DNA of 35,060 bases from Nanobdellota archaeon (GTDB taxonomy: Archaea; Nanobdellota; Nanobdellia; Parvarchaeales; Parvarchaeaceae). Within the stretch, counting starts at the first letter, position 1. Each line of letters opens with the position of its first letter. The notes under the pieces were generated by a model, which made no database searches, was not told where the DNA came from, and saw only the letters and a program-made list of their open reading frames with translations. The DNA is taken from positions 1 through 35,060 of the forward strand of contig JAJYRE010000006.1 of NCBI GenBank assembly GCA_021794235.1, given 5' to 3'. This document shows positions 15,447-22,755 of the stretch, in pieces. A program made the position numbers and the translations under genes.

Positions 15447-15495
15447 TTAGCTTAACTTCACGCAAATAAAAGTGTTTTTAAAGCGACTCGCAAAT

Positions 15496-16209
15496 CTACC
15501 TGTACGACGGTGAATTTTTCAGTATTATATCTGCGGCGTCCTTCAATGACGGCACAACGTACGCTTTTCCTTCGAGATTGCCCTCTTCGAACTTCCACGT
15601 CTCCTTCGGAACTAATATGCCGGTTATGCCCAGTTTTGTTGCGGGGTTTATATCAGAACTTGCGCTGTTACCTACAACCCACGTACGGGAAGGAGTCAGT
15701 TTGCTGTCGGATAAAACCTCCTGATACTCCTCAAGCCTCTTCTTAGGATATATATAGATCTTATCGAAGTATCCCGTGATTCCTAGGGTGTCCGTCTTCA
15801 TTCTCTGAATCTCCTGGTCTCCCTTAGTCAGGAGAAGGATCTTATATCCCGAGTCACGCAGCCTGTGAAGCGTTTCGAGCGAATCTTTAAACAGGATAGG
15901 CTTCTTGAATACTGAATATCCTATCTCCTGTATCTTGGATGCTAGCTCTTGCGAATACTGAATATTTTCGGATTTTGAGAGCTGCTCGTACAAAATAAGC
16001 ATTGAATTTGCAAATCTGTCCTTTGATATACCAAACTTCCGGGCCTGTTCGGTATCTAGGTCATCTAGCTTTTCTATTATATTATCCGTCTTGAATGCGG
16101 AGGATTTAAGCAGCGCATCAAATTCATTTTTGGCCCTTGAATAAAGCGACATCGTTTCCCATAGGGTATCATCGCCGTCGAATATGACTGCCTCCAATTT
16201 TGATTTCAT
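15496..16209 (-). CDS. HAD-superfamily hydrolase (phosphatase)
   Basis: A 237-aa HAD phosphohydrolase. Seen: motif I FDGDDTLW with nucleophile D11 and acid/base D13, a helical cap of roughly residues 20-95, motif II LLTKGD with Thr, motif III lysine in the PKKRLEEY segment, and motif IV GNSASSDINPA with the metal-binding aspartate. The layout is that of the small-cap phosphoglycolate phosphatase-like/pyrimidine nucleotidase class; the substrate cannot be read from sequence. It ends 80 nt before the DP2 start on the same strand, but DP2 has its own promoter. A possible 48-aa reading frame lies 33 nt upstream. Confidence 0.88.
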   Translation of the reverse strand: MKSKLEAVIFDGDDTLWETMSLYSRAKNEFDALLKSSAFKTDNIIEKLDDLDTEQARKFGISKDRFANSMLILYEQLSKSENIQYSQELASKIQEIGYSVFKKPILFKDSLETLHRLRDSGYKILLLTKGDQEIQRMKTDTLGITGYFDKIYIYPKKRLEEYQEVLSDSKLTPSRTWVVGNSASSDINPATKLGITGILVPKETWKFEEGNLEGKAYVVPSLKDAADIILKNSPSYR

Positions 16210-16242
16210 AGAAGGTATATGATGATACTGGATATTTAAAGA

Positions 16243-16389
16243 TTAATCGCCGTTTAGGTAATTTATTCTAGCAAGATACCGTAGCGACAACAGCATCATT
16301 AGACCGTCCGCGGCAGTGATTATAGTTACGTATCCGGATGTCTCCGAATTGTTCAAAAATAGAAAGTAAAACTTTATTTTAGCACGCAT
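16243..16389 (-). CDS. Possible small hydrophobic protein (48 aa)
   Basis: A short frame in the 193-bp gap between the HAD gene and the Mqo-like gene, starting at ATG 16389 and ending 33 nt before the HAD start. It would encode 48 residues with a hydrophobic, mildly basic composition (for example DGLMMLLSLRYLARINYLNGD) and no recognised domain. Upstream, in this orientation, lies the beginning of the oppositely oriented Mqo-like gene, and I see no convincing promoter or Shine-Dalgarno. The frame also stays open far into that gene, so it may be chance. It is listed because nothing else explains this gap. Confidence 0.25.
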   Translation of the reverse strand: MRAKIKFYFLFLNNSETSGYVTIITAADGLMMLLSLRYLARINYLNGD

Positions 16390-16402
16390 GCTATAAGATA
16401 AC

Positions 16403-17764
16403 ATGCCAGAAGTATTTGATGTCATAATAGTCGGCGGCGGTATAACAGGTACCTCCCTGATGTATATGTTAAGCAGGTTTACCGGTGTAAAAAGCATTCT
16501 ACTCCTAGAAAAGTATGATAAGATCGCCCCGCTGAATTCCAACAGCAGAAGCAACAGCCAGACACTGCATTTTGGCGATATAGAAACCAACTACAGCCTG
16601 GAGAAAATCAGAAAAGTCAACAGGGTGTCTACACTCACCCTAAAATATTGCATGGCGCTGCCAGAGAGGTTCAGAAACTCGACTATACAGGAGTGTCAGA
16701 CTATGGTACTCGCAGTCGGAAAAGAAGAATCGGAACAGATTTCTAAAATATATGACTCTGGGATAAGGGAGATATTCCCGACAATGAGGCTTCTCAACAA
16801 AAACGAGATAAACGAACTGGAGCCGAATGTTGTCGCAGGCAGGGACCCGTCGGAACAGATAACGGGACTAACCAGCGGTCACGGGTATATGGTCGATTTT
16901 GGCAAGCTCTCGGAAACGTTCGTAGAAGACGCAACAAAAAACGATAAAGTAGAAATAAAGGTAGTATTCAATCACAAAGTCATCGATACAAAAAAGACCG
17001 ACGATTATTATACCGTACGGACCGATAAGGGTGAGGAATTTAAGGGGAGGTTTATCGATTTTTCTACCGGAACTTACAGCCTCTACTTTGCAAAAAAGAT
17101 GGGGCTGGAGCAGAATCTATCAATATTGAACATAGGAGGGGGATTCTACAACTCCAGAAGGGTCCTTAAGGGTAAGGTCTATAGGTTCCAGCACAGCGGA
17201 ATACCGTTTGCAGCCATACACGCCGACCCTGACATAAACGACCCCAACGTTACCAGATTCGGCCCGACTGTAAAGGTTCCCCTTTCTTTGGAGAAGGGGA
17301 AGAGAGGGACGTTTATGGACTATGTCAAATCATTTGATTTTGATCTAGATACGTTAAAGAGCCTGAAAAATATATTTTTCGAGAAGAACATCAGGAAGAT
17401 AATAAGACAGAACTTTGTATATGATATCCCGGGTGTGGGTAAGAGAAGCTTCATGAAACATGAAGTCAACAAAATAATACCGACTCTTCGCATAAACGAA
17501 TTAAAGTTTGCGCCAGAGATGGGCGGGATAAGGCCGCAAATAATAGATGAACGGACAAAGAAATTCGCAGTTGGCGATGATAAGATAAAGGGAGAAGGAC
17601 TAACCTTCAACATAACGCCGTCGCCGGGAGCGAGTGCTTGTCTCGGAAATGCGCTTGTGGACGCGATGGACATATCAAAATACCTAAACTTAGATTTCGG
17701 GTCCGAAGGATTCACTAGAAGCTTTGGCATAGAGCCGGAGAAGATATATTCCAGCTACGACTAA
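16403..17764 (+). CDS. FAD-dependent oxidoreductase, malate:quinone oxidoreductase-like
   Basis: A 453-aa flavoprotein. Seen: an N-terminal Rossmann FAD-binding motif DVIIVGGGITGTSLMYMLSR (residues 6-25), then NSRSNSQTLHFGDIETNYS (about 46-64), whose asparagine, histidine and NYS pattern resembles malate:quinone oxidoreductase and L-2-hydroxyglutarate oxidase, a mid-region SGHGYMVDFGKLSETF, and a C-terminal GGIRPQ ... TFNITPSPGASACLGNALVDA segment closing the FAD site. There is no membrane helix; Mqo enzymes are peripheral and pass electrons from malate to quinone. I infer a membrane-associated dehydrogenase feeding a respiratory chain, but the substrate is uncertain. An AT-rich TTTATTTTA box lies about 25-30 nt upstream. 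The gene ends 4 nt before the convergent hypothetical gene. Confidence 0.8.
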   Translation: MPEVFDVIIVGGGITGTSLMYMLSRFTGVKSILLLEKYDKIAPLNSNSRSNSQTLHFGDIETNYSLEKIRKVNRVSTLTLKYCMALPERFRNSTIQECQTMVLAVGKEESEQISKIYDSGIREIFPTMRLLNKNEINELEPNVVAGRDPSEQITGLTSGHGYMVDFGKLSETFVEDATKNDKVEIKVVFNHKVIDTKKTDDYYTVRTDKGEEFKGRFIDFSTGTYSLYFAKKMGLEQNLSILNIGGGFYNSRRVLKGKVYRFQHSGIPFAAIHADPDINDPNVTRFGPTVKVPLSLEKGKRGTFMDYVKSFDFDLDTLKSLKNIFFEKNIRKIIRQNFVYDIPGVGKRSFMKHEVNKIIPTLRINELKFAPEMGGIRPQIIDERTKKFAVGDDKIKGEGLTFNITPSPGASACLGNALVDAMDISKYLNLDFGSEGFTRSFGIEPEKIYSSYD

Positions 17765-17768
17765 GTTA

Positions 17769-18254
17769 TTACGGATCACTCAATATATTGAGCCCGCCGT
17801 ATTCGTAGCGTTCATATCCACCCTTCCTCAGCTTAGCCTCGGCGTGTATCAAAACCTTTTCGATAACAGTTTCCTTTTCGCTTTCAATTTTATTATACAA
17901 AGCGGTATACTGGTCATGTTTAGCACTGTCGATATGTCTCTTATCCAGTAAGAAATCAAATGCGATACGTCCTTGCTTATCCTGCAACTTCCCATAAGCC
18001 ATGGCGATATCAAGATAAAGGCTGCCGAGCATAACGTTTCCTGATTCTTCAACTGTTGTATAAAATCTTTCAAACCTTTTACTGCCCACATCGCCATAAA
18101 ATCTTTTCAGGTTCCTTTTAACAGAGTTTTTCTTAAATACGCTGGTAGGATCCACTCCTGCTATTATTTTGGCGGTTCTATAAGACTGATTAGAGAGGCC
18201 ACCGCATATTTTATCTGACATTTCCAGCAACAATTCTTCTATTTTTCTTGCCAT
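17769..18254 (-). CDS. Hypothetical protein divergent from trmB
   Basis: A 161-aa soluble, charged and probably mostly helical protein. Seen: an N-terminal helix MARKIEELLLEMSDKI, a central basic region (FKKNSVKRNLKRFYGDVGSKRFERFY), a more hydrophobic stretch GNVMLGSLYLDIAMAYGKL (about 72-90), and a Lys/Glu-rich C-terminal helix. There is no signal peptide, membrane segment, cysteine cluster or family I recognise. The start is supported by an AT-rich box (18276-18286) centred 27 nt upstream. It shares a 51-bp divergent promoter region with trmB, and the 20-bp palindrome there lies upstream of this gene's TATA box, so TrmB may activate it. It could be the regulator's main target or function with it. 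Confidence 0.75.
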   Translation of the reverse strand: MARKIEELLLEMSDKICGGLSNQSYRTAKIIAGVDPTSVFKKNSVKRNLKRFYGDVGSKRFERFYTTVEESGNVMLGSLYLDIAMAYGKLQDKQGRIAFDFLLDKRHIDSAKHDQYTALYNKIESEKETVIEKVLIHAEAKLRKGGYERYEYGGLNILSDP

Positions 18255-18275
18255 AACACAAAAAGCTTATCAACG

Positions 18276-18286
18276 TATTAATAATA
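18276..18286. promoter_or_regulatory. Shared TATA region of trmB and divergent gene
   Basis: TATTAATAATA lies 25 nt from the trmB ATG (18306) and 27 nt from the divergent ATG (18254), counted from its centre. It is AT-rich on both strands, so a single box could serve both leaderless transcripts. Confidence 0.55.
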
Positions 18287-18287
18287 G

Positions 18288-18307
18288 ATTCTCCTAAATA
18301 GGAGAAT
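18288..18307. promoter_or_regulatory. Palindromic operator overlapping the trmB start codon
   Basis: ATTCTCCTA and TAGGAGAAT form a perfect 9-bp inverted repeat with a 2-nt spacer (AA); its right arm includes the first two bases of the trmB ATG (18306-18308). It is downstream of the TATA region for trmB (expected repression) and upstream of it for the divergent gene (expected activation). TrmB-like regulators are known to act in this position-dependent way. Binding here is inference. Confidence 0.7.
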
Positions 18308-19043
18308 GATAGAAGACGCACTAAAAGAGGCCGGGTTCACAAATGCGCAGGCAAAAACTTACCTGTCTCTTATAAGATTGGGGGGAGCTACTATAGGTTC
18401 AATAATAAGGGACTCCGGCCTGCACAACTCTGTCGTATACAATTCTCTGCAGGGATTGATTGAGAAGGGATTTGTATCATATTCAAAAACTGGGAAGATA
18501 AAATTTTTCTCTGCTGCGGATCCAGCGGTAATACTGGAGGAATTCAAATCCAGAGAAGAAAAACTGAAATCCGCCGTTGAAGAGTTATCAAAAAAACGGA
18601 ACGAAAGCGGCAAAAAACATAACGTGGAGATTTACGAGGGGCTAAACGGGCTAAAATCCGCATTCAACAGCATACTCTCCCAAAGCTCAAAAGGTGATTA
18701 TATAGTGTTCGGTTTATCTGATAGTGATACCGGACTTGGTGATAAGTTTCTAAAAGGATGGGATGAAAAGCGCATAAAGAAGAGAATAAAGAAAAGGGTT
18801 ATACTGGTGCGCAGATCGTCGGGATGGAAGGACTACTACAGAAACAGACCGTATACGGATACGAGAGTGATAGATACGGATCCTGCTTCTGGGTTTAATA
18901 TGACTGTAAACGTCCACGGCAAAAGAACCATGCTTATACTGTGGAGTAAATACCCCATATCGATAATTTTTGATAGCGCGGACATATCCGAGAACTTCAG
19001 GAACTATTTTGAACTGCTATGGAAAAAATCAAGAAAAGCTTAA
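18306..19043 (+). CDS. TrmB-family transcriptional regulator
   Basis: A 245-aa regulator. Seen: an N-terminal winged-helix domain (about residues 1-75) with LKEAGFTNAQAKTYLSLIRLGGATIGSIIRDSGLHNSVVYNSLQGLIEKGFVSY split over the helix-turn-helix and wing, then a coiled-coil linker (about 78-101) and a C-terminal effector-like domain (YEGLNGLKSAFNSIL ... GWDEKRIKKRIKKRVILV ... TMLILWSKYPISIIFDSADISENFRNYFELLW), as in TrmB-type proteins that sense sugars or other ligands. The ATG sits inside a 20-bp palindrome, so self-repression is likely. It is divergent from an unknown gene, with the Mqo-like gene beyond it, and its last 4 bp overlap the convergent alkA-like gene. The ligand cannot be inferred. 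Confidence 0.9.
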   Translation: MIEDALKEAGFTNAQAKTYLSLIRLGGATIGSIIRDSGLHNSVVYNSLQGLIEKGFVSYSKTGKIKFFSAADPAVILEEFKSREEKLKSAVEELSKKRNESGKKHNVEIYEGLNGLKSAFNSILSQSSKGDYIVFGLSDSDTGLGDKFLKGWDEKRIKKRIKKRVILVRRSSGWKDYYRNRPYTDTRVIDTDPASGFNMTVNVHGKRTMLILWSKYPISIIFDSADISENFRNYFELLWKKSRKA

Positions 19044-19681
19044 GCTCGCTTCGGTTCCTTGACTCCTTCATCTTCCCATAGATAAATCGAGGCTATCGAG
19101 TTATACGGAGCCCACCTGGCTGCGAAGGTTTTCATCCTAGCCTTATCTGGAAGCTCCCTAAGATGATAGACTCTTTTTATGGATTTTCTTATGCCATAGT
19201 CATCGAATGGAAGTACGTCAACCCTGCCCAGACTGAACATCAGGAACATCTCTGCAGTCCACCTGCCTATCCCACGTATCGAATCCAGTTCGTTTATTAT
19301 CGTTTCGTTCGGAAGCTTATAAAACTTTTTCAGCTCAACCTCGCCGTTTACAATTTTCTTTGACAGATCGTATATGTATGAAAATTTCTGGGGGGATATT
19401 CCGGCTGCTCTTATCACACTTTTTCTAGTAGCAAGAAATTCTTCCGGTGTAGGAGGGTTACCGCCGTAGACTCCGTGCAGTCTTTTGACAATCGATGCTG
19501 CGGCAGCTCCTGATATCTGCTGGTAGATTATCGACCTGAGCAGCGCTTCGTAGTAATTTTTATGAAGGGAGATCTTAACGTAACCTTTTTTCTTTACGAG
19601 CTTTGACATCGTACGGTCCTTAGTTGAAAGGTACCGCATGGCCGCCGACCATGTCTTCCTGCTGTTCAATGAATCTGACAT
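19040..19681 (-). CDS. DNA-3-methyladenine glycosylase, AlkA-like (HhH-GPD)
   Basis: A 213-aa base-excision repair glycosylase that removes alkylated purines. Seen: YYEALLRSIIYQQIS near residue 43, the helix-hairpin-helix LDSIRGIGRWTAEMF (132-146), and the catalytic aspartate D161 in LPFDDYGIRKSI, the positions conserved in AlkA and archaeal homologues. The C-terminus ends with WAPYNSIASIYLW, typical of the family. There is no iron-sulfur cluster motif, so it is not an endonuclease III. The N-terminal AlkA-specific domain is reduced, as in other short archaeal forms. An AT-rich TATA-like box lies about 25-35 nt upstream. The stop overlaps the convergent trmB end by 4 bp. Confidence 0.92.
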   Translation of the reverse strand: MSDSLNSRKTWSAAMRYLSTKDRTMSKLVKKKGYVKISLHKNYYEALLRSIIYQQISGAAAASIVKRLHGVYGGNPPTPEEFLATRKSVIRAAGISPQKFSYIYDLSKKIVNGEVELKKFYKLPNETIINELDSIRGIGRWTAEMFLMFSLGRVDVLPFDDYGIRKSIKRVYHLRELPDKARMKTFAARWAPYNSIASIYLWEDEGVKEPKRA

Positions 19682-19733
19682 AACGTATAGCTGTAGGATT
19701 CATTATTATATCTTTTGCGGGTCTTGGCACTCT

Positions 19734-21176
19734 TTATCGCTTCTTATACCCGGTTGTACTGTCCCTGCCACGCACGGCCGATAGGATTCCGGCTATCACC
19801 AGGACAGCCAGTGACACGTAAAGAGCGGCGTATATCCCGGTCATAAACTCGTGTGATATATTCCCTATCAAGACGGTCGTACCTACGAATATCTCAAAGG
19901 CTGCCGCTTTCGGTATTGCGTGAGCCGCTATAGATATGACCGTCACGAAACTGAACATTATTCCCAGAGAACTCATGGTTCTTAGGAGCCCGTTCGTGGC
20001 ACCGTAGGAACCGGGCTGGGCGTTGGCCATAACCGCACGGTTGTTTGAAGGGAAAAACATGGATGAGCCTACGCCTGAAACTATCGATGCCGCTATTATT
20101 ATCCATACATAGTACGAGACCGTCGCAGTAAGCATGAGATAGATGAAAATAGCCGCACACATCAGGGCTATCCCTATTGTCGCTATTTCTCTCGATCCGT
20201 ATTTGTCAGACAGCTTGCCCATGAATGGCGCCAGTGAACTAGCGACTACGTAGCCGGGAATAAGAAGAAGAGAGGCATCGAAGGGTGACAGGCCGCGGAC
20301 GCCCTGCATATACATTATTATAAGAAACACTATAGCCAGGTATCCTAGACTCTGAAAGAATGCGGATAAGATGCTTGAACGCAGAACCTTATTTTTAAAC
20401 TGCTTCAGATCAAGCATAGGTTCGGCTGTTCTAAGCTCCAGAACAACGAATCCTATGAGAGTGATTATGCCCGCACAGATGAGAGCCAGATGCAGGTACG
20501 AGAATACTCCTGCTATAGAGTCGATAGCGCCGTATGATATCGCAGATATCGCACCGCCGAACAACAGCATGCCGGGAATATCTAACTTGCTCTTAACCCT
20601 GGGATTGCTCTTTATGTACCTTACTCCGAGTATGAAAGCTACCGCTCCTATAGGAACGTTTATGAAAAATATGTACCTCCATCCTATGAAAGTTGTTATT
20701 ATACCCCCCAAGACTATACCCAGAGTGGCTCCCAAAGTCCAGCCGAGGGATGTAAATCCAAAAGCCCTTCCCCTATGCTGCGGCTCGAATGTGTCGGCTA
20801 TTATAGCACCGCTGTTTGCTGCCATCATGGCACCGCCCATAGCTTGGGCTCCTCTGGATGCTATAAGGAAGATATCCGTCGGCGCTATCCCGCAAAGGAA
20901 TGAGCTCACTGCAAATATTAGGAAACCAGCATTAAATATCCTCGCCCTGCCGAATATGTCTCCAACGCGCCCCAGCTGCGTGGTGAATACTGTCAGGACA
21001 AGAAGGTATACAAGTATTATCCAGATAATTGTAAGAAAATTGGAATGAAGGCCGCTGACTATCGTAGGGAACGCCAGAAGAACGATAGTGGTGTCTATGG
21101 AAGCCATCATGGTTCCGACCACCAGAATCGCCAGAATTATGTTCTTGTTTATAGATTTCTTTACCAGATGCAGCAC
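19734..21176 (-). CDS. MFS transporter, DHA2-like drug/proton antiporter
   Basis: A 480-aa major facilitator. Seen: about 14 hydrophobic helices across the length, the motif-A loop GRVGDIFGRARIF (about 69-81), motif-C-like GWTLGATLGIVLGGIIT followed by GWRYIFFINVPIGAVAF (about 143-182), the DHA2 signature region, and a second-half LSDKYGSREIATIG loop. 14-helix DHA2 members (EmrB/QacA type) export drugs and organic compounds using the proton gradient; the substrate here is unknown. The first in-frame start is a GTG at 21176, with little choice of alternative. It lies upstream of alkA on the same strand with a 52-bp gap. It could be acquired, but its codon style looks like the neighbours. Confidence 0.9.
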   Translation of the reverse strand: MLHLVKKSINKNIILAILVVGTMMASIDTTIVLLAFPTIVSGLHSNFLTIIWIILVYLLVLTVFTTQLGRVGDIFGRARIFNAGFLIFAVSSFLCGIAPTDIFLIASRGAQAMGGAMMAANSGAIIADTFEPQHRGRAFGFTSLGWTLGATLGIVLGGIITTFIGWRYIFFINVPIGAVAFILGVRYIKSNPRVKSKLDIPGMLLFGGAISAISYGAIDSIAGVFSYLHLALICAGIITLIGFVVLELRTAEPMLDLKQFKNKVLRSSILSAFFQSLGYLAIVFLIIMYMQGVRGLSPFDASLLLIPGYVVASSLAPFMGKLSDKYGSREIATIGIALMCAAIFIYLMLTATVSYYVWIIIAASIVSGVGSSMFFPSNNRAVMANAQPGSYGATNGLLRTMSSLGIMFSFVTVISIAAHAIPKAAAFEIFVGTTVLIGNISHEFMTGIYAALYVSLAVLVIAGILSAVRGRDSTTGYKKR

Positions 21177-21237
21177 CTACCAATAATAAATAAATTCAGC
21201 ATAAAAAACCTTTAGCTATGCGAATTTTGAAATCAAA

Positions 21238-21310
21238 TGGGTCCAGGGAGATTTGAACTCCCGGCCTTCTGCACGTCAAGCAGACGTCATAACCACTAGA
21301 CCATGGGCCC
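21238..21310 (-). tRNA. tRNA-Val (GAC)
   Basis: A 73-nt cloverleaf on the minus strand without encoded CCA. The anticodon stem TCTGC/GCAGA encloses loop TTGACGT with anticodon GAC at 21275-21277; variable loop AGGCC; T-stem GGGAG/CTCCC with loop TTCAAAT; discriminator A. The acceptor GGGCCCA/TGGACCC has one mismatch, C4 (21307) opposite A69 (21242); U4 or G69 would restore it. There is no intron. It is divergent from serS, 53 bp apart, and shares an AT-rich promoter region with it. Confidence 0.93.
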
Positions 21311-21312
21311 AC

Positions 21313-21347
21313 TAATTGATTAGACAATTAAACGCTTAAATATATTT
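21313..21347. promoter_or_regulatory. Divergent promoter region of tRNA-Val and serS
   Basis: CTTAAATATATTTT at 21335-21348 contains the palindrome AAATATATTT (21338-21347). It is 21-29 nt before the serS ATG and about 32 nt before the tRNA 5' end, so one symmetrical TATA element may direct both. TAATTG/CAATTA (21313-21318 with 21325-21330) adds a 6-bp inverted repeat on the tRNA side. Confidence 0.5.
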
Positions 21348-21363
21348 TCGGTAAAGATTAGAT

Positions 21364-22659
21364 ATGGTTTATGACCTCAACTATATCAAGGAGAATAAGG
21401 ATGCGCTTGAATCCTCGATAAAAAGGAGGTTTCTTACAAAAATAATAGATGACCCTGTCGGCAGACTCATAGATCTGAACCAGAACATAAAGACGCTGCA
21501 GAAGGACATAGACTCGCTCAGACACGAAAGAAATGTAATAACGGAAAAGTTCTCCAAGGGGGCGAAGCAAGGAAGCGAAGAATCCAAAGATGAGGATAGG
21601 AAGAGAGTAAGAACCCTCATGGATGATATAAAATCAAAAGAATCCGAGATTGACCGGATGAACGAGGAGGCTAAAGGACTTTTCTTATGGCTTCCGAATG
21701 TCATCGCCGAGGGAGTAACGGACGGAAGGGATGACACGGAGAATATACCCTCCAAAAAAGTAGGTGAAGTAAAAACGGGATTCAAGGCAAAGAGCTACAT
21801 GGAGATATGCGAGCAGAAAAACCTTATAGACCTTGAAAACGCAGCGAGAGTGACCGGAAGCAGATTTTTCTATCTAAAGGGCAAGCTTGTGCAGCTTGCG
21901 CTGGCACTGGAGTCGTATTCTATAGCAAAGCTGGCATCAAAGGGCTACACGCCAATAATACCGCCGTTCATGCTGAAAAAAGACGTCTACAGTGGAATAG
22001 CTCACATGGCAACGTTTGAAGACGCGCTCTATAAAGTTACAGGAATAGAAGACACCGGTGAGGAAGACAGATTTCTTATATCAACGACAGAGCATCCGAT
22101 GATAGCGATGTACTCCGATAGTGTCATACCGGAAGATAAGCTGCCGCTTAAGTTTGTCGGTATAAGCCCGGCCTTCAGAAAAGAGGCGGGGGCCCACGGA
22201 AAGGACGAAAAGGGGATATTCAGAGTCCACCAGTTCAGCCAAACCGAGCAGATAGTTTTCTGCAAGCCGGAGGAGACTGACAAATTCCACAAAGAAATCC
22301 TAGAGAACGCAGAGGAGATGTGGAAGGAGCTAGGGATATCATATCAAGTTGTAGACATATGCACAGGGGACATGGGTGTGAGAGACGTAAAGCAATACGA
22401 CATCGAAGCCTATCTATATTCACAGGGAAAATACAGGGAGGTAGGGTCGTTTGACAACACTACAGACTGGATAGCAAGGCGTCTGAACATAAAATATACA
22501 GACGGCAGCGGAATCAAGCAGTATGTGAGCACACTGGACGGAACAGGGCTCCCAATCCAGAGGGCACTGATAGCTATACTGGAGACCCATCAGAGGGAGG
22601 ACGGAAGCGTCGAAATTCCTGAAGTCCTTAGGAAATACACTGGATTTTCCGAGTTGTGA
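21364..22659 (+). CDS. serS: Seryl-tRNA synthetase
   Basis: A 431-aa class II synthetase charging tRNA-Ser. Seen: an N-terminal long coiled-coil arm (about residues 25-110, rich in Lys/Glu/Asp), which grips the long variable arm of tRNA-Ser, then the catalytic domain with TTEHPM, motif 2 FRKEAGAHGKDEKGIFRVHQF split around residues 270-290, and motif 3 GTGLPIQRALIAILE near residue 400. This is the common SerRS, not the rare methanogenic type with a zinc-binding N-terminal domain. The start at 21364 follows a TATA-like box by about 25 nt, so the mRNA is probably leaderless. Its promoter region is shared with tRNA-Val. Confidence 0.96.
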   Translation: MVYDLNYIKENKDALESSIKRRFLTKIIDDPVGRLIDLNQNIKTLQKDIDSLRHERNVITEKFSKGAKQGSEESKDEDRKRVRTLMDDIKSKESEIDRMNEEAKGLFLWLPNVIAEGVTDGRDDTENIPSKKVGEVKTGFKAKSYMEICEQKNLIDLENAARVTGSRFFYLKGKLVQLALALESYSIAKLASKGYTPIIPPFMLKKDVYSGIAHMATFEDALYKVTGIEDTGEEDRFLISTTEHPMIAMYSDSVIPEDKLPLKFVGISPAFRKEAGAHGKDEKGIFRVHQFSQTEQIVFCKPEETDKFHKEILENAEEMWKELGISYQVVDICTGDMGVRDVKQYDIEAYLYSQGKYREVGSFDNTTDWIARRLNIKYTDGSGIKQYVSTLDGTGLPIQRALIAILETHQREDGSVEIPEVLRKYTGFSEL

Positions 22660-22681
22660 AGTAATACCATAGTAATACCAT
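22660..22681 (+). repeat. Tandem 11-bp repeat directly after serS
   Basis: AGTAATACCAT is repeated twice without gap (22660-22670, 22671-22681), starting at the base after the serS stop codon. It lies in the serS 3' end and upstream of the next gene's promoter. No known role. Confidence 0.55.
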
Positions 22682-22715
22682 ATCTGGTTTAAAAAGTAAA
22701 AAGAAGTAGTAATAG

Positions 22716-22751
22716 ATGTGATTGAATTTTCACATTTATCATAGGGGGTGG
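22716..22751 (+). promoter_or_regulatory. Leader hairpin and strong Shine-Dalgarno of the phosphoesterase-like gene
   Basis: ATGTGA/TCACAT (22716-22721 with 22730-22735) can form a 6-bp hairpin with an 8-nt loop, just before GGGGGTGG (22744-22751), a strong Shine-Dalgarno 4 nt before the ATG. This is unlike the leaderless genes nearby and shows that this mRNA has a real 5' leader. Confidence 0.5.
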
Positions 22752-22755
22752 ATTT

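Noticed and set aside
16386-16406. GCATG/CATGC inverted repeat around the start of the Mqo-like gene
   Set aside because: Only 5-bp arms with an 11-nt spacer; too weak to separate from chance.
20371-21048. Long open frame antisense to the MFS transporter
   Set aside because: It lies wholly inside a well-supported 14-helix transporter gene and its translation shows no domain pattern; it is a shadow of the membrane-protein codon use.
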